A stretch of 64,000 nt of DNA from Lunularia cruciata. Taxonomy: Eukaryota; Streptophyta; Marchantiopsida; Lunulariales; Lunulariaceae. Shown here piece by piece: positions 28,256-39,297 of this stretch. How positions within the stretch are numbered: the first letter of the stretch is position 1; the number at the start of each line of letters is the position of its first letter. The notes under the pieces are model-generated. The model saw only the letters and a program-made list of their open reading frames with translations, was not told where the DNA came from and did not search any database. The position numbers were made by a program, and so were the translations under genes. The stretch lies in assembly GCA_948567375.1 (NCBI GenBank), contig OX419757.1, positions 27,342,001 to 27,406,000 of the forward strand, in the 5' to 3' direction.

Positions 28256-28516
28256 TTGCTAGTAAATGTATCTTGTAACATTATTGGCTCAATGAAGAAG
28301 CAAAAAGGAAGAGAAAAGAAGAGGACAAGTGTGCAAAGAGTGAGGAAGACAAACTCACATTTGATTGCTGTAAATAGAGTCCTAGAGGGCAATCAGGTGA
28401 GAGTGTTGATAGACCATGGAGCAACAAAGAACTTCTTGTCTTGCTCTATTAGAATAAGGTTGGGGATGGATCTAGAGAAGGTTGAGAATGAAGAAGTAGA
28501 ATTACCTAATGGGTAG
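28256..28516 (+). pseudogene. G1 aspartic protease, split by a solo LTR
   Basis: The motif VLIDHGATKNFLS matches the retroviral-type protease site D-[ST]-G with His in place of Ser/Thr. It ends at VELPNG, where a same-family solo LTR is inserted. Confidence 0.7.
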
Positions 28517-29243
28517 TGTAATACCAATAGCTAGATAGATGATCTGGAGATGAAATTTGGTTTGGTAAAATCTGGAAGGATTTTATACATGATGGACTAA
28601 GTAGATAAGCTAGAGGTATCATCAAAATAGTACTTCTTCTAATAGGTCAAAAACCGAAACATGCTTGGAAACTTTAGAATCAATAGCTAGGCATAGGATT
28701 TAGAGGTGAAACTTGGAGTGGTGACATATGGAAGGATGTTACACATGATGGAGAATGTAGATCAAATAGAGGTATCACCAAAAGATCACTTCTACTAATA
28801 GGGCACAAGCCAAAATAGGCCTGAACTTCAGAGCAATTTTGGAGGCCTAAATGGATGAATTAGGCCTTGAAAATGTATAAATTTTCCTTCCAACAAAGTA
28901 AAGGCTAGCTTTCCCTTCCCCCTGGTTTGTCTCCACCAAGAGCTTTCAAACATCACCTCACCTACGTGATTTTGTGATTCCTATAGGAAGATTCCCTCCT
29001 CTAAAAGCCTTTTTGACCAACCAGATGGGACTAGGACCAACATGTCACCCATCCAAGCAAGTAATCTAAGTGTGGAGCTTGCTGAAAGGTCACCTATCCA
29101 TGTAACTAATCCTATGGTGGAGCTTCCTTGGCTATATAATAAAGAGAAGGTGCTCCTTTGGAGCATTGGAGGATTGAGTGTGGAATCTGTATTTTCTTTC
29201 TTGTATCTCTCTTGAAGAGTTCTCTTGTCCTTGGAGTATTATA
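28517..29243 (+). mobile_element. Solo LTR of the G1/G2 family inserted in G1 protease
   Basis: It begins TGTAATACC and ends GTATTATA. The flanks GGTAG (28512-28516) and GGTAG (29244-29248) are a perfect 5-bp target duplication. The length of 727 bp matches the G1 5' LTR, including the internal tandem unit. It records an insertion followed by LTR-LTR recombination. Confidence 0.85.
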
Positions 29244-29368
29244 GGTAGACTAAGAGGATTGAATTGTTACCTAGAAAGGTAGCACTCTCTTTAGGGGAGT
29301 ATCAAGAAGTAAGTGAGTGGCGAGTGATACAATTAGCTTGTTATGGTGCAATCTTAGGTATGATATAG

Positions 29369-30677
29369 ATGGAGCACTACAACCACACAATTGATTGGAC
29401 AAAGAAAGTAGTGAGAACTTGCCAATGGAGGATCATTAGGATTAAAGAGAGAGCACACAAGCAAGAATTACCTCTCTTTGTCATAGGGACAATAACAATC
29501 TATAAGATAGATAGATTTTTCATGCGCCTAATAAGAGAAGTCCAGAGTGCATAACTCAATGGACAAGTTCTTGAGAAATTGAGAGATGTGGTCATTGAGT
29601 TTCAAGATATCTTCCCGGATGACCTACCCTTAGGATTACTACCAAAAAGAAAAGTAGATCATAAAATCAAGATAATTCTTGGGAAGACATCTCCTTGTAA
29701 GGGTCCATATCATTTATCACCTCATGAGTTGGAGGCGTGTAAGGCTCACATTGAGGATATGCTATAGAAAGGGATTATCCAACCTAGTGTATCACCATAT
29801 AGGGCTCTAGTCTTGTTTGTGAAGAAAAAGGATGGTACAATACCATGTGCATTGACTATTGGGATCTAAATCAACAAATGGTGAAGAAAAAATACCCCTT
29901 ACCCCGCATGGATGACTTGTTAGATCAATTTGACAGTGCAAGACACTTCACCAAACTTGATTTGTGGAGCGGTAATCAAAATCTGAATTGTGGAGGAAGA
30001 TATCCACAAAATTGTGTTTTGAACAAAGTATGGCCACTTTGAGTACTTGGTGATGTTGTTTGGCCTCACTAATGCACTTGTCACTTTCATGAGTTTGATA
30101 AATAATATATTTTATCCATACTTGGATAAATCTATTATCATTTTCCTAGATGACATCCTTGTCTATTGTAGGACAATGATGGAACACAAGCAACATCTAC
30201 GAGAAGTCCTCTAAATTCTATGATAGAATCGATTATATGCCAAAATATCAAAGTGCAAGTTTGGCAAGTCTAAAGTAGACTACTTGGGGCATAGAGTAAG
30301 TGTAGAAGGCATCTAAAACTTAAAAAAATAGAGGTTATTTAGAGATGGATTGCTCTAGAGGACCAAACTCAACTCAAGCGTTTCTTAGGATTGATGGGTT
30401 CTATCATTGATTTTTCAAGGACTTCTCCAAGGTTGCACAACCTCTAATGACATTACTTAGCAAGGGAAAGAAGTGGATGTGGAGAACCGCACAAGAATTG
30501 ACCTTTCAAGAATTGATAGACGTATTACTACATGCACTAATCTTGAAATGGTATGACCCAAAATGACCAATCAAGTTGGCTTAAATGTATCAAGTGTAGC
30601 AATATGAGCAGTCCTACAACAAGAGTGAAATGATGGATGACACCTAATTGCATATTTCTCTTGAAAGCTATTGCTAG
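29369..30677 (+). pseudogene. G1 reverse transcriptase and start of RNase H
   Basis: Hallmarks in order: FQDIFPDDLPLGLLPKRKVD, PYHLSPHELEACKAHIEDML, LFVKKKDG, the catalytic FLDD (encoded at 30143-30154, followed by ILVYC), CKFGKSKVDYLGHRVS, then HLIAYFS of RNase H. The stop in EDML*KGIIQP stands where G2 has Gln. The sequence breaks in RNase H at 30677, at the R1 insertion, and resumes at 38536. Confidence 0.85.
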
Positions 30678-31333
30678 TGTCATACTTTGCATTTCTCTCT
30701 TTGGGAACACACAAGGTGCATAGTTGTGGAACTTATGGAATAAGGTTGTGCATAGACTTATCACTATTGATTTGAACACACATGGTACCTAACCAATAGA
30801 ACACTCCACTCTTGTTTCTAAGATTCTTTCTACCAGGTAGAAGAGTAACGAGTAACCTAACTTGGCATCATAACACACACTCCTGGTCTATTGGTCATCA
30901 CTTCCAACATTACCAAGGAGAAAAACATAACATATCTAGAAGGAAGGAACCTAAGCACAATGCCCACACACCAATCCAAGCCAACTAAGCATACAAAAAA
31001 GCATGCAAGCACAAAGAGGATCCAATCACAAGAATTCAATAACTCTTTGCGCTTTTTGCCAGAAAGGAGCTTCATAGCATTCTTTCTCTATCATCAAGCT
31101 AATTTCAACCTGTACTCCAAGCCTCCTCTAATCTATACTTTAGATTTCAACCAATTCTTAATCCAAGTGTGGAACTTTTATGTCTTTTTGATGGGGGAAA
31201 ACTCTATGCAACTCATGTGAATAACTTTCTGTGTGTGACTTTGATTCATGTGTTCAAGGATTCAATGGAAAGACTATAAGATATGATTTCCAATGACATG
31301 AAACATACCTCAATCTGATTACTATAGCGCCCT

Positions 31334-31743
31334 TGTAAAAGATCAAGACCAAGGAGAGAAATAGGAGAATGTAAACTCACATTGAGACACTTGATTGTGA
31401 GAAAACTCCGAATGCTTAGCATGAGCTTTGGCTTTGGTGTTTATAGGTAGCATACAAGGCCCTTGAGAAGCTTCTCAAGAAACTTCCTTGAGTTGGTTTC
31501 TTAGAGTGCAAGCCAAGTTAACCATGAAGCTTCTCAAGAAGCTTCTTTCTAGAAGCCGCCTACTTGGCATGCAAGCTAAGCTAGTTGGAAGCTTCTAGAA
31601 GCTACCTACTTGGGGTGCAAGTTAAGCTAGTTAGGAAGCTTCCCAAGAAGTTTCCTAGATTCTTTTGGAATATTTGGGCTAAACTGGCTTATCTCTACTT
31701 TGTTAGCCTTACTAACTACATTGCTAAAATCCATATTGCTACA
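31334..31743 (-). repeat. G3 3' LTR
   Basis: 410 bp. It reads TGTAGCAATATGG...CTTTTACA in element orientation. It is full of GAAGCTTC-type palindromes that form heat-shock-element patterns. Confidence 0.9.
31588..31602. promoter_or_regulatory. Perfect three-unit heat shock element in the G3 3' LTR
   Basis: GAAGCTTCTAGAAGC has GAA-nn-TTC-nn-GAA with exact spacing. Gapped variants (GAA-nn-TTC-n4-GAA-nn-TTC) lie at 31467-31486, 31526-31545 and 31635-31654. Binding by heat shock factors is inferred from the consensus. Confidence 0.65.
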
Positions 31744-31779
31744 TATTCCCCCATTGCTAGTTGGTGACATCCTCGTCAC

Positions 31780-34700
31780 CATTGAAGCTTCAAACTCTTG
31801 GATGGCCGTTTGTGCATTTTGGAGGTGAGAAAGAGGTGCCTATGTGACATCATGAAGGGAATACTCTTTCCAAAGGACCTTGTACTCCATATGTTGTCAA
31901 CGACCTTGTTGAATATGTCAACGTGCAAGGATATGATCAACTTTGTACTCCTCATGATCATTGATAGGGATGGGAAGAGGAGGAGATTGGACACAAGAGG
32001 AAAAAGAATATGGGTTAGGAAAAAAGGGTTTCAACTTGGAAATGTGAAAGATAGGATGGATGTGCATATGACAAGATAAGGCAAGTTGATATGCAACACA
32101 AGAGATGATTTGGGTGACATCAAAGGGTCCTATCCAATTAAGGGCAAGTTTACAAACTTGGGTATCAACTGGGAAGGGTAGGTGACTAGAGGATAACATT
32201 ACTTTATCACCAACTTCAAAGGTCAGATCATGATGATGGTAGTCCGCATATTGTTTTTGACAATTTTGAGCAACAAGGAGGTGAGATTTGGCTTGTCGGA
32301 GAGATTGAGATATGGTGGTCAAGAAGGTTGACATATGAGGGACCTGAGATGGAGGAGGAGCAAGAAGAGAATCTAGAACAAGCAAATCTTGGCCAAAATT
32401 GAGAAAGAAAGGAGAAAATCTAGTGCTTGCCTATTTGGAATTATTGTAGGCAAATTCTACAATTGCAAGACATTCATCCCAATTGGTACAATGGACATTG
32501 ACAAAGGCACGCAACATATCCTCCAAGGTACGATTTGCACGTTTGATTTGTCCATTAGTTTGAGGATGATAGGCCATGGACAAAGCAAGCTTGGTGCCAA
32601 GTATCTGGAAGAGTGCTTGCCAAAACTTCTTGGTGAAACAAGGATCACATTTGGAGATGAGTACACATGGCATCCCATGATGCTTGAAGACATTGTTGAA
32701 GGAGACTTGTGCTAAGTTGGAGCATCCACAATATCAAAGGTTGGTGCCAAGTGGATTTGCTTACTAAGCTTATCCACAAACACCACAATTGCTGTGTGTC
32801 CTTGCTTTGTCTTGGGCAAGGATGTAATGAGATCCAAGCTCACGTGTTCCCATCAAGTGGATGGAATGGGGAGTGGTTGAAGGAGTCCACTTGGCTTTTG
32901 GTTGTTAGCCTTGTTATGTTAGCAGCTCTCACACAATCAAACAAACTCTCAAACATCTCGTGTCATGTTGGGCCACCACCATTGGTGTTGGAGGGTACCC
33001 AAGGTCTTGTCCACATCCATGTGACCAACTATTGGTAAATCATGGGCTTCTTGAAGGCGCATAAGTCGGAGATCACCTTTGGCTGGAACATAGATCCAGT
33101 CCTCATGGAATAGAATGCCTTCCTTGAAGGAGAAGGTGTTATACTCCTTGCTGCATGCTATAAGACAAACATGTACCATTTGGAAGAAAGGATCTTGTTG
33201 TAGAGCTGATCAAAACTCATTTTGGCCCTTGGGGTCAATTGACACCGTTGTAATTGCTACCGTGATGAGAGGAAGAGACTGGAAATCAGGTTGTCATGAT
33301 AGAGCATCAGGGATGACATAAAACCAACTTGGTTTGTACTCAAGTTTGATGTCAAACAATTGGAGTTGCTCCTCTGATTGATGATGTCAACTCTTCATGT
33401 GTTCCAAGTGTAAGGTCTGCAACAATGGTTTGTGATCGGCTCACATGATCACTTGTTTCTCTAAGAGACAATGCCTCCATACCTTGGTGGCATATACCAT
33501 TGCAAGTTGTTCTCAATCTCAAGTAGAGTAATTTCTTTCAGCTGTATTTAGTCGGTGAGACACAAAGTCAATGGGATGTAGTCCATTTGGGAATTCTTGT
33601 TGCAATAGTGCTCCAATTGCAAAGTTAGAAGCATCAAAATCAACCACATAAGGTAGATGAGTATCATATGGTTGAAGGATGGGTCTTGAAGACACCATAT
33701 GTTTCAACTTTTGGAATGCTTCTTCATGCTTGGTGGTCCATTGGAAGCTTGAGTTCTTCCCCAAGAGGTCAATCAATGGTACAGCCACATGAGCATAATA
33801 ATGGATGAACCATCGGTAAAAACTGACCAATCCATTAAATGCCCGTATTTCTATAGCATCTTTTAGAGTAGGCCAATCAGTAATGGCCTTGATTTTCTCC
33901 TCTTCCATCTTGATCCCTTCCGATGATATTGTGTGATCCAAGAAGGTAAACTCCTTCTACCAAAAGGCACACTTTTGATTTCTTGCAGTAAAATTTCCAT
34001 TGTTGTAGTTGTCTTAGGACTTCTTGCACGTGATTCATGTGTTCTACATTTGTCTTGCTATAGATTAAGATATCATCCAAGAACACCACCATGTACCAAT
34101 CCAATAGTTCATCCAAGACCCAATGCATCTGATCCATGAAGATTGTTGGAGCATTAGTGAGCTCAAAAGGTAGAACTCTCCCCTCAAAATACCCATACCT
34201 TGTATGAAAGGCAGTCTTTTGCACATCCTCCCTATCAGTAGAGATTTGCCAATAGCCGTGCAAAGATCCAACTTGGAAAAGTATCATGCTCTACTCAGTT
34301 GATCAAGCAAGTCATCAATCCAAGGCAAGGGATATGCATTCTCCATTGTTTGCCACTGAGCCCACGATAATCAAAACAAAGTCCTCCATCCTTCTTTAGT
34401 ACCAGTGATCTCCAAGGAGAGGTACTATGTTGTATGAAGTCCTTCTCCAACAACTCTGTAAGTGTTATTCACAACTCCTCTAACTCCTTTAGTGAGAGTC
34501 AATAGATTGGTCTACTCATTGGAGTACTTCCTAGTAATAACTCAATCTTGAAGAGCATACCATGATTGGAGGGTAATCCCTTTGGCAAATCATCTAGAAA
34601 CATGTCTGCAAACTCCTGAACTATTTGATCAACCATTGCTTGATGAGGCTCTTAGCCCTCCTCAATTATCCTTATGCAATCAGCTTGATCCACACCGCAA

Positions 34701-35541
34701 ATACAAACTTATCTTCTTCCAAAGCTTACTCTATGATTGCTTCACTACCAAACTTACCATCTAGGGACTCATCTCTCTTCAAAGCTTGTTCTATAGTTGC
34801 CTTCCTAGCAAACTTCCCATCTTGGTACTCATCCTCCTTCAAGGCTTGCTCTATGGCTACCTTCTTGACAAACTTCCCATCTTGGGACTGACTATTCTTA
34901 GGTGTCTTACTGAGAAGTGCCAAACAACCTAATCATAAATTCCTACCTTGGTGCTGTACTTGAATTTGTTGATTTTTTGTACAATCAAATTGAACCTTAT
35001 GACATTCAAGCCAAGATAGACCTAGAATGATATCATAGTATAGAGGTTCCATTGCAAACCTCATACACTCCAAATCCTCCTTCCCAATCTGAAGGTAACA
35101 AGATGTGAGGTACGGAATGCAAAACCCTTTCTACCATCTGCCATCATCAATCTACTTCCAATTATTGGCTTGATAGGAACCTAATTCCTTTGCTACTTGT
35201 ATAGACATGCAATTTCCTGAAATTCCAAAATCAACCAAAATCCTACAACCGCAATTAGATATCATACCTTGCAAGTGAAGCAAACTGTCATAGGTTGAGC
35301 CTTCAATCCCATTAGAACTAATCAAGCTCCCATTAGGCGGCTCAAAATCTCCTACTAGGATTCTTGTTTCCTTGATCATTCCGCTCCACAAACTCCATTT
35401 GGGCAACTTGTCAAGGTCACCAATTCTTGAATGGACATTCAACAATGCAATGTCCCAATTGGTGATAATAAAAACACCCATCATTTTGTCACCGTTTCTC
35501 TCTATTTGTAGTGCCAAGTGGTCTTTGTTGAATGGTGTCAA
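31780..35541 (-). pseudogene. G3 pol: protease, RT, RNase H, integrase, chromodomain
   Basis: Protease ILVDFGISGNCMS near 35.25 kb. RT with GSLHGYWQIST, VLPFELTNAPTIF and FLDDILIYS (FLDD at 34072-34083). RNase H with FQWTTKHEEAFQKLK, VVDFDASNFAIGALLQQ and HRLNTAERNYST (33519-33941). Integrase with zinc histidines in DLPIVGHMDVDKTL, WWWPNMTRDV and core LALSMAYHPQTNGQIKRANR (32431-33179). The C-terminal part has FEVGDKVMLSSSHLPF, IHPIFHISKLKPF and EEYKVDHILAR, with chromodomain text to about 31780. Stops and frameshifts throughout make it dead. Confidence 0.88.
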
Positions 35542-36450
35542 TCTCCATTGGTGTTGGCTCTTTCACCCCGTGTGTAGTGTATCGGTAGGTTCTATAGAGG
35601 GCGAGGTCAAGACCAAGTTGTTGCAACCAAGGAATCAAAATGTTTGGCCAACCGCATGGCTTCCTCCAAGTGTTACGGCTCTTGCATGGTTACTTCTAAT
35701 TTGGTTCTTGACTTCAAGCCAATCATAAATTGATCAAGAGCTTCACCTTTTAGGATATCTAGAATTGCATGATGGTGTTCTGGAATTGCATGATGTAACT
35801 TGTCATAGAGCCAATCTATTCAAGTTTTGCAAACCTATCCCGTGCAACTTGTTTGGTATTTATAGCTTGGAACCAATCTATTATTGCAATCTTGAATTTT
35901 GCCCATGTCAAGATTGTTGCAACAATTTGTCATTCAGCTTGCTTCACTCCAAATCTCCACCATAGCTTTGCTACTCCATCCAATTTGCTAGAAGCCAAGA
36001 GAATATATTTTCTCTTGTCTTGTAGTTGGTAGCTTCAAAATAACGTTCACAGTCAAACACAAAATTCTCCATTGCACTCGGGAGATTCTTGCCTTCAAAT
36101 ACCTTGGGTTTAGGGAATTGGACTTGATCTTCTCTTTCTCAAACTAGTACTCTCTCTACGTGCTCTTGTCGTCAAAGATCTCATTCATCCAACAATCAAG
36201 TAAGGTGCTCAATTTGTTGTTGCGTAGCAAGGATAACATTGGGCATTGCCGCCATGGTTGCTTCTCTATCACGCTACCCCTAATCTATCTAATTTATAAT
36301 CACATAGAAGCAACACGTCCACCATTCTCCATAAGTTACCACCAAAAGCACCAAGGATTTCTCAGATATGGTGATCATATGCAGAAAATCTTATCCAAAG
36401 TGTGAGGTGATGAATTACATGAAATGATGCTTAGGTAGTACTTGGACATA
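35542..36450 (-). pseudogene. G3 gag remnant
   Basis: It lies between protease and primer site. A zinc-knuckle-like CFYYHQLGHCIVEC, with the second Cys replaced by Tyr, is readable at about 35430-35475, at the gag/protease border. The remaining gag is poorly conserved and frameshifted. Confidence 0.5.
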
Positions 36451-36526
36451 GAAACCTCAATGGTTTGGTGGAAGTGGATTTGGTGGTCCATAAATTCCAT
36501 CCATCCCATTCCTTCTTTGATACCAA

Positions 36527-36958
36527 TGTAAAAGATTGAGACTGAGGAGAGATATAGGAGAATGGAAACTCACATTGGGACACTTGAATGTGGGAAAACT
36601 CCAACTGCCTAGCATGAGATTTGGCTTTGGTAGTTAAAGGTAGCATACAAGGCCCTTGAGAAGCTTCTCAAGAAGCTTTGTTGAGCCGCTTTCTTAGAGT
36701 GCAAGCCAAGTTAACCATGAAGCTTCTCAAGAAGCTTCCTTCTAGAAGCCGCCTACTTGGTGTGCAAGCTAAGCTAGTTGGAAGCTTCTAGAAGCTATCT
36801 TCTTGGGATGCAAGTAAAGCTAGTTGGGAAGCTTCCCAAGAAGCTCCCATGAAGCTCCCAAGAAGCTTCCTAGCTACTTTTGGAATATTCTGGGCTAATT
36901 TGGCTTATCTATATTATGTTAGCCTTACTAACTACATTGCTAAACTCCATATTGTGCA
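36527..36958 (-). repeat. G3 5' LTR
   Basis: 432 bp, paired with 31334-31743. An extra AAGCTCCCATG-type duplication explains most of the length difference. It abuts the primer site at 36515-36525 with a one-base gap. Confidence 0.9.
36781..36795. promoter_or_regulatory. Perfect three-unit heat shock element in the G3 5' LTR
   Basis: GAAGCTTCTAGAAGC is at the position matching 31588-31602 and is intact in both LTRs despite many other differences. In this LTR it could act on G3 transcription (minus strand). Confidence 0.65.
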
Positions 36959-38535
36959 TCCCTTGACAAGGTCTCAAATTTGGCCAATTTCTTGTAGGTT
37001 TTCACCTTAATTTTAAAATTCCTAATTTAGGGTTTGCTCTTGGTTCTTGGCAAATTTTACCAAGATTTTTGAAGTAAAGGTCCATATGATCCTCAAAAAA
37101 CACTCTAGAAATCCAAAATCCTCAATTATAGTCACAAAGTAGAGGAATTGACATCCAATTATGATTGAAGACAAAAATGCTCTATTGAGCTTACGATAAT
37201 ATTTTTAGTAGAACTTGTTGCATTAGCTCTCACTCTCCATGAACCCAAAGCCAACCAAATTTTCCACAATAGTTTTTTGTGCTCTTTTCTAATTCTCTAT
37301 AGAGTTTGATGGTCTAATCCAACCCCAATTCTTAGATATGGATCAATTCCTGAGCTAGGCTAAGTTGTGAGCTCCATAGACCCAAGTATACTTGATCCAA
37401 GACCCATAATTGTCCTTTTAAAGAATTCATATGAAATATTTGCTTAGAGGTGCAAACTCTAACCACCAATAACATTGGAAATTTTCACAAGGTGACTCGA
37501 TCCACAACTTAGGTAGTGATCAAAACTCCAAACCTAATCATCAGCTCTTCTCCAACACCTTACATCCCAAAAGCACCAACTTCAATCAACCAAATCTAAT
37601 TTAAAATTGACCCAAAACTAGAATTTTTTATGCTTAGAACTATAAAAGCTTTGACTGCTCTCTAATTCCACTAACATATCATGAAAATATCTCATGAAAA
37701 TATCTCATGAAGCTCTCTAAATTCCCTATTTCTTGCTCTAGGTATGAATTCTACCCCCTTGATTCAATTGATAATATCACCCCAGAATCTACTCAAATTG
37801 TCTACTTTCTATCTTCAAATTGTAGCATGTAAGCTCTTCCCTCCAACCATGGTCTCCACTTCTGAAGTTCCCTTCCCAAACTCCCTAGATCGTCAAAGAA
37901 CTCTCTAGTTCTCCTCTTTGGACCCAATCTCTTACAAGTTTGTCATTTAGTCTCCACTTTTGACAAATGGACCCCACAAATCTACCTTGAAGCTCATGAG
38001 AAAAATTAAGTTGTTCTCCATCTATAAGAGCACATAAATTTTTAAATCCCATACTCGCTCCTAAGTAAGCATTGAAAAGATGACAAGATCCGGGTTTCTT
38101 ATCACCAATTCCATGAATACCACCTCAAAATATATCACCATCCAATCTCATAAGCTGTCATGATGCAAAATCTGAAGCCTAATGAGAAAGGGATTAAGGA
38201 GTAGCAAATTGGGACATCTCCTACTCAATTGCTCTCTCTAATGCACGATCTCCATGCTTTGCTACAACTCTCACTCTCAATGTCCTCCTCTCGCTCAAGA
38301 CTCCTCCCACTAAAACACCCCCTCTCCTTGCTCTCTTAACTCTCCACCACCTATATACATTGGAGCTCTTGAAAAAGATAAGATTGAAACCTACATGGCC
38401 AATCACATACATGTACATGGATTGCTCACATGGTAACAACTCAACCGTGGGATCTATCATACAACCTATTCCACTAATGTGGAGATAACCATGCTAATGT
38501 ACTTTTTCATGGGCTACACAAACCACAACATGACA

Positions 38536-39297
38536 CCAATAGAACACAACTATCACACCAACAAATGAGAAGAGTTGGCCATTGTCCTTGCAACCAAGCA
38601 TTGGAAGCACTATCTTGGCAAGAAGGCATTTGTAGTGGAGACCATAAACCTTTAGTCTACCTTGAGACACAAAAAAGCTACCTTGTCGACAGATTTGATG
38701 GGCGGAGTGGAGACAAAGGTTCAACATGAAAATCACATTTGTGGAAGGCAAGAAACAACTAGCAAATGCATTTACCCAAATGCCTACAACAAATAATCTG
38801 CTGGTAGAGGTCAAGATGAACCCTAAATTTTGGCTACAAATATTGACCCATAGATTGTAGGAGCTCAATCATCCAATGACATCACTAGTACCCAAGGACT
38901 CACTTTTTGTGATAGTAGGTTATGGATCCCGGATGACACAAACATTAGAACCACCATCCTAGCGGAATGTCATGATTCCACCATTGCAAGTCACATTGGC
39001 ATGGACAACACTTTGGATACATCCAAATGGCATTACTACTAACCCAAGATGAGCAACAATGTGATGGATTACATTCAAAGCTACCTACTCTATCAGTAGA
39101 ATAAAGCTTCTAATCAAGCTCCCATGGGACTCCTTCAACTCCTTTCAACTCCTTTCTACTCCTATACAATGTTGGAAACAAGTAAGCATGGATCTAGTTT
39201 GCAAATTGCCCAAGACCACGTTAGGGTTTGACTCCATCATAGTCTTTTTTGACCAACTCAGCAAAATGATTCATGTGCATCCTACCACTAAGGATAT
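38536..39297 (+). pseudogene. G1 RNase H end and integrase start
   Basis: It resumes G1 with ELAIVLATKHWKHYLGKKAF, then integrase zinc region (LAECHDSTIASHIGMDNTLD), NNVMDYIQSYLLYQ, NKASNQAPMGLLQLL and core text up to KMIHVHPTTKD. It is cut at 39297 by R1 copy 2. Several stops and frame changes are present. The flanking R1 copies are in opposite orientation. Confidence 0.8.

Larger units (their letters stand above)
31334..36958 (-). mobile_element. Ty3/gypsy chromovirus G3, complete but degenerate
   Basis: It has two LTRs (31334-31743 and 36527-36958), a primer site TGGTATCAAAG (36515-36525), a polypurine tract AATGGGGGAATA (about 31744-31755) and gag-protease-RT-RNase H-integrase-chromodomain in order on the minus strand. 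The flanks GCCCT (31329-31333) and TCCCT (36959-36963) are a target duplication with one mismatch inside R1 copy 1. The LTRs differ at many sites, so the insertion is old. The two halves of R1 join exactly across it. Confidence 0.9.
30678..38535 (+). mobile_element. R1 copy 1: 2.2-kb solo LTR-like repeat, with G3 nested inside
   Basis: It starts TGTCAT and ends ATGACA. Without G3 and its target duplication it is about 2.23 kb, matching copies at 39298-41519 (inverted) and 54605-56811. It lies in G1 RNase H. Aligning both flanks to G2 shows that CTAG (left) and CCAA (right) both correspond to the same G2 bases (CTGG), i.e. a decayed target duplication. No coding region is recognised. TG...CA ends, constant length and clean insertion fit an LTR of an element absent from this window. 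The orientation is arbitrary. Confidence 0.75.
26012..39297 (+). mobile_element. Ty3/gypsy element G1, host of nest 1
   Basis: The order is 5' LTR, primer site, gag with zinc knuckle, protease, RT, RNase H, integrase. The coding part is interrupted by a solo LTR (28517-29243) and by R1 copy 1 (30678-38535), which itself contains G3. The integrase core is cut at 39297 by R1 copy 2, and no G1 3' end was found beyond. G2 (minus, 44836-54403) is a close relative in LTR, gag and pol, and G2 keeps the chromodomain region that G1 has lost. Many in-frame stops make G1 inactive. Confidence 0.8.
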
